From contig NZ_QYLP01000031.1 of assembly GCF_003614925.1 (NCBI RefSeq), positions 142,278 to 206,277 on the forward strand: DNA of 64,000 nt, given 5' to 3'. Shown here in pieces: positions 25,588-34,095 of the stretch. Source of the DNA: Arthrobacter celericrescens (GTDB taxonomy: Bacteria > Actinomycetota > Actinomycetes > Actinomycetales > Micrococcaceae). The notes beneath the pieces are model-generated. The model did no database searches. It was not told the origin of the DNA and worked only from the letters and a program-made list of their open reading frames with translations. Numbering within the stretch: the stretch's first letter is position 1; each line of letters begins with the position of its first letter. The translations under genes were made by a program, and so were the position numbers.

Positions 25588-28278
25588 TCAGCGGCGCATC
25601 GCCCGGCGGGCGCTGTCCGTGCGCTGCGCAGCGTTGCCGATCCACACTTCGGCCGCCAGGATCCGGGCCCCTTCCGGGCCGGCGAGGACCGGGTTGAATT
25701 CCACCAGGGCGATCTCCGGGTGTTCGTCCTTCAGCAGCGCCAGCCGGGCCGCGAGGTCCTCCAGGGCGGCGACGTCGACGGCGGGCAGGCCCTGGTAACC
25801 GAACAGCTTCAGGGAGGCCCGCGGCGAGCGGATGAAGTCGTGGACGTCCGTGGCGGAGAGCGGCGGCACCCGGTGGGCCCAGTCGTCGAGGAGGTTCACG
25901 GCGTCCCCGGCCAGGCCGAAGGACACCACGGGCCCCAGCAGGGGGTCCTCGATGGCCCGGAAGGTGCACGCCTGGCCCACCGGGGCCATGGCCTGGACTT
26001 CCAGGGCCGGGGAACCAAACGGGGCCAGGGCCCGCCGCATCTGCGCGATGTTGCGGCGCAGCGAGTCGGCGTCCTCGATGTCCAGCCGGACCCCGCCGAG
26101 GTCGATGCGGTGGCGCAGCGCCGGCTCCGTGGTCTTGAGCACCACGGGCCAGCCCAGCCGCCCGGCGGCGGCGACCGCGTCGTCGTCGTGCTCGAAGACC
26201 GCGGACGGTTCCACCACCATGCCGTAGCGGGCCAGCAGGGAGGCGGCATCCTCCGGATCCAGGCGCAGCAGCTGCTCGCCGTGGACCGGGGCGAGCAGGC
26301 GGTCCAGGTCTTCCCGGGTGCCCTCCGGATCGCAGCCCTCCGGTTCGACAAGGAGGCCTTGGTCCCTGCCGAGCCAGGCGGAGTACCCGACGACGGCGGA
26401 CAGCGCCGCCACCGCATTGCCGGGACTGGAGTAGCAGGGCACGCCGGCGTCGGCCGCGTCCGCGGGCAGCAGCCCGTCCAGCCGCGCCGCCGGATCCAGC
26501 ACCCCGCCGAACGCGGCGACCACGGGCTTGCCTGTCCCGGCGGCACACTCGGCCAGCACCTTCGCGACGTCCTCGGTGGAGACGCTGCGTGCCGGGATCA
26601 TCGCAACCAGGAGGGAATGGACTTCCGTCCCGGCCAGGGTCTCCTGGAGCTGCCGGCGCAGGCGGTCCAGCGAAACGGAGGCCCCGGCATCCAGGTCGAT
26701 GCCGCTCAGCAGACGCTCCACGCGGAGCCCGTGGTGGCCGGCCGAATCGGCCACCACCTTGCCCAGGGCGGCGGAATTGCTGACCACGGCGAGCCCGGGG
26801 CCCTGCGGGAGGGGCTGGCTGGAGACGATCTGGGCCACGTCCATGAGCTGTTCGACCGTCTCCACGGAGATCACCCCGGACTGGCGCATCATCGCATCGA
26901 GCGCGGACGGCGGGGCCATGGTGGTCCGGCCGACGTGGCCCGGCGGCAGGCTGAGCCCGGTGAGGTCCGACTTGGCGACGATCACGGCCTTGCTGCGGGC
27001 CAGGCGCCGGGCCAGCCGGGAGAACTTGCGCGGGTTGCCCATGGACTCCAAATAGAGGCCGACGGCGGCGGTGTCTGGATCGTCCTCCCAGAACTGCATG
27101 ACGTCGTTGCCGGAGACGTCCGCCCGGGTGCCCGCGGAGAGGAACGAGGACAGGCCCAGGCCCCGGCGGACGGCCGCGGCGTAGACCGACACCCCGATCG
27201 CCGCGGACTGGGTGAACAGGCCCAGCCGGCCTGGCCGCGGCATCGCCGGGGCCATCGAGGCGTTCAGGGACACCGCCGGGTGGGTGTTGATGATGCCGAG
27301 GGATTCGGGGCCAATCACGCGCATCCCGTGCGAGCGGGCCTGGCGCACGAGTGCCTGCTGCCGCTGCAGGCCGCGTTCGCCGCCGTCGGCGTACCCGGCG
27401 GTGGCGACCACCAGCCCGGTGACCCCGGCGGCCGCGCACTCGTCCACCACCTTCGGCACCTCCTCGCCCGGCACGGCGATGACGGCCAGCTGCACGGGGC
27501 CGGGGAGGTCGGCGATCCGGGCGTAGGACTTCATGCCGGAGAGTTCGAAGGCCTCGGGGTTCACCGCGTACACGGGCCCGCCGAACCCGCCCTCGATGAT
27601 GTGCTCGAGCAGCTGGTAGCCGACGCTCCCCCATTTGCGGCTGGCCCCGATGACAGCGATGGACGACGGCGCCAGGAGGTCCCGCACGCTGCGTGCCTCG
27701 GCGCGGTGCTCGCGTGACTCCATCACGGCGAGGGATTCGCGCGTGGGGTCGATGTTGAACGCGACGCTGACGACGCCGTCGTCGAAGTGCCGGGACAGTC
27801 CATATCCGGCGTCGGCGAAAACGCGCAGCATCTTGCTGTTTTCCGGCAGGACTTCGGCGGTGAAGCGGTGGATCCCGTTTTCGCGGGCCGCGGCGGCGAG
27901 GTGTTCAAGCAGGATGGAGCCGATGCCCCGGCCCTGCTGGGAATCCGAGATGTTGAACGCGACCTCCGCCTCGGCCAGATCGTCGAGCCGGTCGTAGCGG
28001 CCGATACCCACGATCGCGCCGCCGATGGTGATCACGAAGGCCACCCGGTCCACGTGGTCCACTTCGGTGAAGCGGCGGAGCTCCTTGCCGGAGAGCCTGG
28101 CCTTGTAGCTGAAGAATCGCATGTAGATGGAGGCCTGCGACTGGCCGGTGTGGAAGGCCTGGACGGCGTCCGCATCGGCGGGCGAAATGGGCCGCAGGTG
28201 CGCGATCCCGCCGTCGCGCAGGACGACATCGGCCTCCCAATATTCCGGATATACGCCGGTGCCGGGCTCATCCACCAT
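25588..28278 (-). CDS. Pat-type protein acyltransferase: N-terminal GNAT fused to acyl-CoA synthetase (NDP-forming)-like domains
   Basis: This is an 896-residue fusion. Residues 15-190 are a GNAT acetyltransferase (VVLRDGGIAHLRPISPADADAV, with the acetyl-CoA loop SDSQQGRGIGSILLEHL). Then come a CoA-binding domain (SIAVIGASRKWGSVGYQLLEHI, CAAAGVTGLVVATAGYAD), succinyl-CoA-ligase-like domains (AAIGVSVYAAAVRRGLG) and a C-terminal ATP-grasp domain (about residues 670-890, GWPVVLKTTEPALRHRIDLGG). Such proteins acetylate lysines on acyl-CoA synthetases and may sense nucleotides; the GNAT-first order is seen in the Streptomyces type. TACGCT lies six bases before the ATG with no ribosome binding site, suggesting a leaderless transcript and fixing the start. 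Confidence 0.88.
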   Translation of the reverse strand: MVDEPGTGVYPEYWEADVVLRDGGIAHLRPISPADADAVQAFHTGQSQASIYMRFFSYKARLSGKELRRFTEVDHVDRVAFVITIGGAIVGIGRYDRLDDLAEAEVAFNISDSQQGRGIGSILLEHLAAAARENGIHRFTAEVLPENSKMLRVFADAGYGLSRHFDDGVVSVAFNIDPTRESLAVMESREHRAEARSVRDLLAPSSIAVIGASRKWGSVGYQLLEHIIEGGFGGPVYAVNPEAFELSGMKSYARIADLPGPVQLAVIAVPGEEVPKVVDECAAAGVTGLVVATAGYADGGERGLQRQQALVRQARSHGMRVIGPESLGIINTHPAVSLNASMAPAMPRPGRLGLFTQSAAIGVSVYAAAVRRGLGLSSFLSAGTRADVSGNDVMQFWEDDPDTAAVGLYLESMGNPRKFSRLARRLARSKAVIVAKSDLTGLSLPPGHVGRTTMAPPSALDAMMRQSGVISVETVEQLMDVAQIVSSQPLPQGPGLAVVSNSAALGKVVADSAGHHGLRVERLLSGIDLDAGASVSLDRLRRQLQETLAGTEVHSLLVAMIPARSVSTEDVAKVLAECAAGTGKPVVAAFGGVLDPAARLDGLLPADAADAGVPCYSSPGNAVAALSAVVGYSAWLGRDQGLLVEPEGCDPEGTREDLDRLLAPVHGEQLLRLDPEDAASLLARYGMVVEPSAVFEHDDDAVAAAGRLGWPVVLKTTEPALRHRIDLGGVRLDIEDADSLRRNIAQMRRALAPFGSPALEVQAMAPVGQACTFRAIEDPLLGPVVSFGLAGDAVNLLDDWAHRVPPLSATDVHDFIRSPRASLKLFGYQGLPAVDVAALEDLAARLALLKDEHPEIALVEFNPVLAGPEGARILAAEVWIGNAAQRTDSARRAMRR

Positions 28279-28284
28279 AGGCTT

Positions 28285-28290
28285 AGCGTA
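28285..28290 (-). promoter_or_regulatory. Putative -10 of the Pat-type gene (leaderless)
   Basis: TACGCT on the minus strand ends six bases before the ATG at 28278. Confidence 0.4.
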
Positions 28291-28332
28291 GCTAATCTCC
28301 CGCAGTACACCCCTTAAGGATCCGCCCGTTCC

Positions 28333-30867
28333 ATGGCACGCAGCCAAAGTCCTTCCCGCGCCAAAGCAGCAGCAGCTGCGGACAGCGGTGACTACACCGA
28401 AAACATCATCGACATCGACGTCACGTCCGAAATGGAAGGTTCCTTCCTGGAGTACGCCTATTCGGTGATCTATTCCCGGGCCCTGCCCGACGCCCGGGAC
28501 GGCCTCAAGCCCGTCCAGCGCCGCATCCTCTACATGATGAGCGACATGGGCCTGCGCCCGGACCGTGGCCACGTCAAGAGCGCCCGCGTGGTGGGCGAGG
28601 TGATGGGCAAGCTGCACCCGCACGGTGACGCCGCCATCTACGACGCCATGGTGCGCATGGCCCAGGACTTCTCGCTGCGCCTGCCGCTGATCGACGGGCA
28701 CGGCAACTTCGGCTCGCTCGACGACGGCCCGGCCGCCCCCCGGTACACCGAGGCCAGGCTCGCCGCGGCGGCCCTGACCATGACGGACCACCTCGACGAA
28801 GACGTGGTGGACTTCATCCCCAACTACGACAACCAGCTGACCCAGCCGGATGTCCTGCCGGCCGCGTTCCCCAACCTGCTGGTCAACGGCACCACGGGCA
28901 TCGCCGTCGGCATGGCCACCAACATGGCCCCGCACAACCTTGTGGAAGTGATCGCCGCCGCCCGGCACCTGATCGCCAACCCGGAGGCCACCCTCGAGGA
29001 CATCATGCAGTTCGTCCCCGGGCCGGACCTGCCCACGGGCGGGAGGATCGTGGGCCTGGACGGCATCCGCGACGCCTATGCCACCGGCCGCGGTTCCTTC
29101 AAGACCCGTGCCAAGGTGGAAATCGAGCAGCTGACCGCTCGCCGCACGGGCCTGGTGGTGACCGAACTGCCCTACATGGTGGGCCCGGAAAAGGTCATCG
29201 AAAAGATCAAGGACGCCGTCAACGGCAAGAAGCTCACCGGCATCAGCGACGTCGTGGACCTCACCGACCGCCAGCACGGCCTGCGCCTGGTCATCGAGCT
29301 CAAGAACGGCTTCAACCCGAACGCCGTCCTCCAGCAGCTCTACCGCTTCACCCCGATGGAAGACTCCTTCGGCATAAACAACGTGGCACTCGTGGAAGGC
29401 CAGCCGCAGACCCTCGGCCTGCTGCCGCTGCTGCACGTCTATGTGGACCACCGGCTCTCGGTGGTGCGCCGCCGCACCGCCTTCCGGCTAGGCAAGAAGA
29501 AGGACCGCCTGCACCTGGTGGAGGGCCTCCTCATCGCGATCGTGGACATCGACGAGGTCATCCAGATCATCCGTTCCTCGGACGAAGCCGCCGCCGCCCG
29601 CGACCGGCTGATGTCCATCTACGACCTCTCCGAAATCCAGGCGAACTACATCCTGGAACTGCGCCTGCGCCAGCTCACCAAGTACTCCCGGATCGAACTC
29701 GAAAAGGAACAGGAAGAGCTGCAGCGCGAGATCGCCGAGCTCGAAGCCATCCTCGGTTCGGACACCCTCCTGCGCGAACTCGTTTCCGGCGAACTCGCCG
29801 AAATCGCCGCCAAGTACGGCACCCCGCGCCGCACGGTACTGCTCGAATCCGAGGCCGTCTCCCCCACCGTCGCCGCAGCCCTTGCCGCCGCGGCCCCCGG
29901 GCCGAAGGGCAAGGCCGCGGCCCTGCCGCTGGAAATCCCGGACGACCCCTGCTGGGCAATCCTGACGGCGTCCGGCCAGATCGCCCGCACGGCCAACCAG
30001 GACGCCCTGGCCGAGGCCGGGCCGCGCAACAAGCACGACGTGTTCCGCTCCGTGGTGAAGACCACGGCCCGCGGCGAAATCGGCGCGGTCACCTCGCAGG
30101 GCCGGATGCTCCGCGTCCAGGTCATGGACATGCCGGTGCTGCCTCCGGTGGCCGGGCTGCCGAACCTGGCGGGCGGCGTGCCGGCCAAGGACTTCATCAC
30201 CCTGCTCAAGGGCGAAACCCTGGTGGCGTTCGTGCCGCTGGACGCCGTCCTGGCACTCGGCACCGCCCAGGGCGTGGTGAAGCGCGTCCAGCCGGAGTAC
30301 CCGCTGAACCGTGAAGACTTCGAGATCATCGCGCTCAAGGACAAGGACAAAGTGATCGCGGCCGAGGCCGCAGCCGAAGACACTACCGAACTGGTCTTCC
30401 TGACCCGGCAGGCCCAGCTGCTGCGCTTCGCCGCCTCCGCGGTGCGCCCGCAGGGCCGCACTGCGGGCGGCATGGCCGGCATCAAGCTCGCCGCCGGCGA
30501 CGAAGTGATCCACTTCGGCACGGTCCGCGCGGACGATCCCGCCGCCGTCGTCGTCACGATTGCCGGAAGCACCGACGCCCTGCCGGGTACGGCGCCGGGA
30601 ACGGCGAAGGTGACCGCGTTCGAGGAGTACCCGGCGAAGGGCCGTGCGACAGGTGGCGTGCGCGCCCACCGTTTCCTCAAGGGCGAAGACACCCTGCTGC
30701 TTGCCTGGGCCGGTCACGGGCCGGCGAAGGCGTCCTCCGCCGCCGGCGTGGCGCGCGCCCTGCCGCAGGAACACGGCAGGCGCGACGGCTCAGGCGTCCC
30801 GCTGTCCCAGCCGGTGGACGCGATCGGCGCCAGCATGGCCTGGACGGAGGACAGCGACGCCGGGTGA
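28333..30867 (+). CDS. parC: DNA topoisomerase IV subunit A
   Basis: ParC is the DNA-cleaving subunit of topoisomerase IV, which decatenates sister chromosomes. The 844-residue protein has the breakage-reunion domain from about residue 35, with catalytic Tyr138 in [10 protein letters not shown]. The quinolone-determining region is [19 protein letters not shown], with Ala100 at the position of E. coli GyrA Ser83. The C-terminal beta-pinwheel holds repeats such as [11 protein letters not shown] and the weak GyrA-box-like [15 protein letters not shown]. Its partner, parE, is at 42055-44163; the lack of a full GyrA box and the pairing with parE argue for ParC rather than GyrA. Confidence 0.93.
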   Translation: MARSQSPSRAKAAAAADSGDYTENIIDIDVTSEMEGSFLEYAYSVIYSRALPDARDGLKPVQRRILYMMSDMGLRPDRGHVKSARVVGEVMGKLHPHGDAAIYDAMVRMAQDFSLRLPLIDGHGNFGSLDDGPAAPRYTEARLAAAALTMTDHLDEDVVDFIPNYDNQLTQPDVLPAAFPNLLVNGTTGIAVGMATNMAPHNLVEVIAAARHLIANPEATLEDIMQFVPGPDLPTGGRIVGLDGIRDAYATGRGSFKTRAKVEIEQLTARRTGLVVTELPYMVGPEKVIEKIKDAVNGKKLTGISDVVDLTDRQHGLRLVIELKNGFNPNAVLQQLYRFTPMEDSFGINNVALVEGQPQTLGLLPLLHVYVDHRLSVVRRRTAFRLGKKKDRLHLVEGLLIAIVDIDEVIQIIRSSDEAAAARDRLMSIYDLSEIQANYILELRLRQLTKYSRIELEKEQEELQREIAELEAILGSDTLLRELVSGELAEIAAKYGTPRRTVLLESEAVSPTVAAALAAAAPGPKGKAAALPLEIPDDPCWAILTASGQIARTANQDALAEAGPRNKHDVFRSVVKTTARGEIGAVTSQGRMLRVQVMDMPVLPPVAGLPNLAGGVPAKDFITLLKGETLVAFVPLDAVLALGTAQGVVKRVQPEYPLNREDFEIIALKDKDKVIAAEAAAEDTTELVFLTRQAQLLRFAASAVRPQGRTAGGMAGIKLAAGDEVIHFGTVRADDPAAVVVTIAGSTDALPGTAPGTAKVTAFEEYPAKGRATGGVRAHRFLKGEDTLLLAWAGHGPAKASSAAGVARALPQEHGRRDGSGVPLSQPVDAIGASMAWTEDSDAG

Positions 30868-30887
30868 CAGGGGGACCGGCGCGGAGC

Positions 30888-31268
30888 TTACATCTGGTTG
30901 ATGCTGAGGATGTTTCCTTCCGTATCGAGGAACCAGGCAGCCTTTTCGCCGTCCGGCATCGTGGCTACTCCGTTCTCGGTCTTCAGGCCGGGGAAGTCGT
31001 AGTCCTCGAAGGCCACGCCGCGGGACCGCAGTTCGTCCATCTCGGCCTCGAGGTCGTTGGTGACCCAGCCCATCTGGGTGTTCTTCGCCGTTCCGGCATT
31101 GCCGGTCTGGTAGATCATGAATCCGGTGCCGTCGCCGCAGCGGTACATGAGGTTGTCGGCGGCGTCCGGGTTGTCCGGTTCGAGTCCGAGCTTGTCGCGG
31201 TAGAACTCACGGGCCCGGTTGATGTCGCTGGCGGGAAGCACGGCCGCGACGCTGAGATTCTTTAGCAT
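30888..31268 (-). CDS. VOC (glyoxalase/bleomycin-resistance fold) protein
   Basis: This is a 126-residue single-domain vicinal-oxygen-chelate protein. The repeat begins SVAAVLPASDINRAREFYRDKLGLEPD, and the second half has GWVTNDLEAEMDELRSRGVAFEDYDFPG and FLDTEGNILSINQ with the metal-site Glu near the end. The substrate is unknown; similar small proteins dimerise and act on stress-derived or aromatic compounds. It converges on parC with a 20-base gap. Confidence 0.85.
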   Translation of the reverse strand: MLKNLSVAAVLPASDINRAREFYRDKLGLEPDNPDAADNLMYRCGDGTGFMIYQTGNAGTAKNTQMGWVTNDLEAEMDELRSRGVAFEDYDFPGLKTENGVATMPDGEKAAWFLDTEGNILSINQM

Positions 31269-31318
31269 GGCAATTCCTTTCCAAGCCCACCCCCGGGGAC
31301 ACTCTACTCTTGGGGCGG

Positions 31319-31354
31319 CCGGATGGAAGGGCCTTCCTGGGTCCTTCCATCCGG
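31319..31354. repeat. Inverted repeat between the VOC and DinB genes
   Basis: CCGGATGGAAGG and CCTTCCATCCGG form a perfect 12-base stem around a 12-base loop in the divergent promoter region. It is an operator or hairpin of unknown role. Confidence 0.45.
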
Positions 31355-31394
31355 GCCTTCCGGGAGCTGCCCGCCGCTGTTCAGCGAAAGGCCT

Positions 31395-31400
31395 AGACTG
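31395..31400 (+). promoter_or_regulatory. Putative -10 of the DinB-family gene (leaderless)
   Basis: TAGACT ends five bases before the ATG at 31406. Confidence 0.4.
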
Positions 31401-31405
31401 GCCGG

Positions 31406-31924
31406 ATGCCGATCATTCCCGATGACAAAGACTGGACCTGGGTCCTCCACAAGCCCTGCCCGGAGTGCGGTTTCGAGCCCGCCACGGTGAGCCCCGCAAC
31501 AGTGTCCGGGGAGGTGCTGGACATGCTGCCGCGCTGGCGGTCCGTGCTGGAACGCCCCGGTGCGGCGGTCCGCCCGGATGACAACACCTGGTCCCCGCTG
31601 GAGTACGCCTGCCACGTGCGGGACGTCTTCAGCCTCTTCGACGAACGGCTGCACCTCATGCTGGAGGAGGACGATGCCCGCTTCGCCAACTGGGACCAGG
31701 ACCAGGCAGCGCTAGACGGCGGCTATGCCTCCGCCGATCCGGGCACCGTGGCGGGCGAACTCGAGGTTGAGGGCCGGCGCGTGGCGGCGTCCTTCGCGGG
31801 CGTCACGGAAGGCCAGTGGCCCCGCACGGGCACCCGCAGCAACGGTTCCGAATTCACGGTGCTCACCTTCTCGCGCTACTTCATGCACGACGTCGTCCAC
31901 CACCTGCACGACGTGAACGGCTGA
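31406..31924 (+). CDS. DinB-family protein
   Basis: This is a 172-residue four-helix-bundle protein of the DinB/YfiT/mycothiol-maleylpyruvate-isomerase superfamily. It opens with a short cysteine motif, HKPCPECGFEPATV. The metal-site histidines are likely in ACHVRDVFSLFDERL and RYFMHDVVHHLHDV. Family members are often mycothiol-dependent enzymes, which fits an actinobacterium, but no substrate is assigned. TAGACT lies five bases before the ATG and no ribosome binding site is seen (leaderless). The nitronate monooxygenase gene starts six bases after its stop. Confidence 0.82.
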   Translation: MPIIPDDKDWTWVLHKPCPECGFEPATVSPATVSGEVLDMLPRWRSVLERPGAAVRPDDNTWSPLEYACHVRDVFSLFDERLHLMLEEDDARFANWDQDQAALDGGYASADPGTVAGELEVEGRRVAASFAGVTEGQWPRTGTRSNGSEFTVLTFSRYFMHDVVHHLHDVNG

Positions 31925-31929
31925 GCGGG

Positions 31930-33042
31930 ATGGCAGGGAACGAAGCAAGGGCCTGGACAGGCACTCCCGCCACCCGGCTGTTCGGCACCCGGCTGCCGAT
32001 CGTCCTGGGACCCTTCGGCGGCGTCTCCTCGGTGGAGCTTACCGCGGCGGTCAGCAACTCCGGCGGGCTCGGTTCCTTCGGCCTGTACGGCTACGAACCC
32101 GCCCGCATCAGGGCCACGGCCGAGGCGCTCAGGGCAGCCACTCCGGGGCCCTTCGCCCTGAACCTGTGGCTCCCGGTTCCCGGCGAGGAGGAGCCCCGGC
32201 CGGATGCCGCCCGGTTCGCGGCCTGGCGCGAGGTGCTGCGGCCGTACTTCGAGGAGCTCGGACTGGAGCTTCCGGAGATGCCCACCTCGTGGATGCCGGA
32301 CGTGGAGGAGCAGATCGCCACCGCCATCGAGGCGAAGCCCGCAGTGCTCAGCTTTGTCTTCGGCGTGCCCTCGGCCGCCGTCGTGGACGCCGCCCACCGC
32401 AACGGCATTTCCGTCGTCGGGACCGCCACCACCGCGGAGGAAGCGGTGGTCCTGGCCGACGGCGGAGTGGACGCCGTAGTGGCCACCGGCATGGAAGCAG
32501 GCGGGCACCGGGTGTCCTTCCTGCGGCCCGCCGAGGAGTCCCTGGTGGGGACGATGGCCCTGGTGCCGCAGGTGGCCGATGCCGTGTCCGTGCCGGTCAT
32601 CGCCGCCGGCGGGATCGCCGACGGCCGCGGCCTCGCCGCCGCGCTCTGCCTCGGCGCGGATGCCGTGCAGATCGGCTCGGCCTTCCTCGCCACGGAGCAG
32701 TCCGCCGCGGTGCCGGCCTACCGGGAGGTGTTGCGCGGCCCGGACACCAGGCACACGGTCCTCACCCGTGCCCTGAGCGGCAGGCTCGCCCGCGGCATCC
32801 CCAACCGCATCATCAGGGAACTGCCGGACCCGGCCGCGCATGCGCCGTTCCCGGTGCAGAACTGGCTGACCGGGAAGTTCCGGCCGGAGGCCGGCAGGCT
32901 CGGCAACACCGGGCTGATGTCGCTGTGGGCGGGCCAGGCAGGTCCGCTGATCGGTGCCGCCGGGGAATACGACGCCGGCCGGCTGGTGGAGCGGATCATC
33001 GCGGGAGCCGATGAGGTGCTCGGGCGGCTCGGCCGCGGCTGA
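31930..33042 (+). CDS. Nitronate monooxygenase-family flavoprotein
   Basis: This is a 370-residue FMN-dependent TIM-barrel enzyme that oxidises alkyl nitronates such as propionate 3-nitronate. LPIVLGPFGGVSSVELTAAVSNSGGLGSFG is the N-terminal FMN-binding region. VVATGMEAGGHRVSF carries the catalytic His region, and AAGGIADGRGLAAALCLGADAVQIGSAFL is the phosphate-binding part. The start at 31930 lies six bases after the DinB gene stop, so the two are probably co-transcribed. The length and motifs fit the family. Confidence 0.88.
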   Translation: MAGNEARAWTGTPATRLFGTRLPIVLGPFGGVSSVELTAAVSNSGGLGSFGLYGYEPARIRATAEALRAATPGPFALNLWLPVPGEEEPRPDAARFAAWREVLRPYFEELGLELPEMPTSWMPDVEEQIATAIEAKPAVLSFVFGVPSAAVVDAAHRNGISVVGTATTAEEAVVLADGGVDAVVATGMEAGGHRVSFLRPAEESLVGTMALVPQVADAVSVPVIAAGGIADGRGLAAALCLGADAVQIGSAFLATEQSAAVPAYREVLRGPDTRHTVLTRALSGRLARGIPNRIIRELPDPAAHAPFPVQNWLTGKFRPEAGRLGNTGLMSLWAGQAGPLIGAAGEYDAGRLVERIIAGADEVLGRLGRG

Positions 33043-33051
33043 CGGCGGTCT

Positions 33052-34083
33052 TTAGAGGACCTTGTCCCAGGCCATGCTGCGGTTGACCGCGGTGTAGCCC
33101 ATCTTCAAGTACAGGGCCAGGGCGCCGGTGGGGTTCTCCGAGTCCACGTCGAGTGAAGCGACGTCCATGCCGGCGGCCACGAAGCGGTGCATCGCATCGG
33201 CCAGGAGGCTGCTCGCCACGCCCCGGCCCCGGTACTGCCGCCGCACGCCCAGCAGTTCGGTGTAGCCCTCCTTGTAGCCGCGGGCCGCCGCGGCATCGGG
33301 GTCGAAGAGGGCGATCTGGTAGCCGGCGATGTCCCCGCTGGCGGTGTCCCGGACCACGGCGCTGAGGTCCTCCCGGTGGAGCGGGTCCTCCATGATGAAC
33401 CGCCAGGCTTCTTCGTCGCGCGGCTCGCTGCCCCAATGGTCCCGGAAGGCATCGTTGTGCGCCAGCCGCGCGGCCTCGTGCAGGCCGGGTTCGAGGGTGA
33501 GCAGCTCAAGGCCGGGCGCCAGCGAAATGTCCGGCAGGCCGCCGTCGAGCGGGCGGTGCATCTCGTTGTACCAACGCACCACACCGAAGCCCCTGGCCCC
33601 GAACAGCGCGGACTGGTGCACCATCTTTTCTTCCATGAACAGGCGCAGCCGCGGAACGGGTGCCTCCCCGGGCGCCCCGTGCTGCCCGGCGTCGTCGGCG
33701 AACCGGTGCCGGGTGCGCCCTTCCAGCCAGGCAAGGATCGCTGTGCCGATCCCCCGGCGCTGCCACGCCGGGTCCACGCAGGCGTAACCGAAGGCCTTCT
33801 CGCCGTCGGGATTCTTGTCCACCCGGCCGTAGGCGCGGGGCACGCCGTCGGTGTCGAAGCCCAGCACGGTGTCCACCGCGGGGTCGTTCTTGCTCGACTG
33901 CAGGATGTGGTCCAGGTCCGCGGCCTTCTCGTACCAGACGGGCTGTTCCACCGCGGCGGTGCGGGCGATGAGGGCGGCCCAGGCCTCGATGTCGGCGGTT
34001 CCCGCGGCGCGCCAGTAGAGGCCGGTGGCCTGCGGATCGGGCAGTGGGACGGCGTCGGGAAGGGGCTCGGGAAGCTCGGTCAT
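33052..34083 (-). CDS. Tandem GNAT N-acetyltransferase
   Basis: This is a 343-residue protein with two GNAT domains. The first (about residues 20-165) has CVDPAWQRRGIGTAILAWLEG. The second (about 185-343) has LGVRRQYRGRGVASSLLADAM and VDSENPTGALALYLKMGYTAVNRSMAW. The two-domain layout and the last segment resemble mycothiol synthase (MshD), but similarity alone does not fix the acceptor. TAGCCT lies six bases before the ATG, with no good ribosome binding site. It converges on the nitronate monooxygenase gene with a nine-base gap. Confidence 0.85.
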   Translation of the reverse strand: MTELPEPLPDAVPLPDPQATGLYWRAAGTADIEAWAALIARTAAVEQPVWYEKAADLDHILQSSKNDPAVDTVLGFDTDGVPRAYGRVDKNPDGEKAFGYACVDPAWQRRGIGTAILAWLEGRTRHRFADDAGQHGAPGEAPVPRLRLFMEEKMVHQSALFGARGFGVVRWYNEMHRPLDGGLPDISLAPGLELLTLEPGLHEAARLAHNDAFRDHWGSEPRDEEAWRFIMEDPLHREDLSAVVRDTASGDIAGYQIALFDPDAAAARGYKEGYTELLGVRRQYRGRGVASSLLADAMHRFVAAGMDVASLDVDSENPTGALALYLKMGYTAVNRSMAWDKVL

Positions 34084-34089
34084 CCCCCT

Positions 34090-34095
34090 AGGCTA
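34090..34095 (-). promoter_or_regulatory. Putative -10 of the tandem GNAT gene
   Basis: TAGCCT on the minus strand ends six bases before the ATG at 34083 (leaderless pattern). It overlaps the end region of the cydDC gene. Confidence 0.35.

Noticed and set aside
28333..30867. Assignment as gyrA
   Set aside because: No complete GyrA box; the pairing parE is in the same window and the sequence fits ParC of Micrococcaceae.
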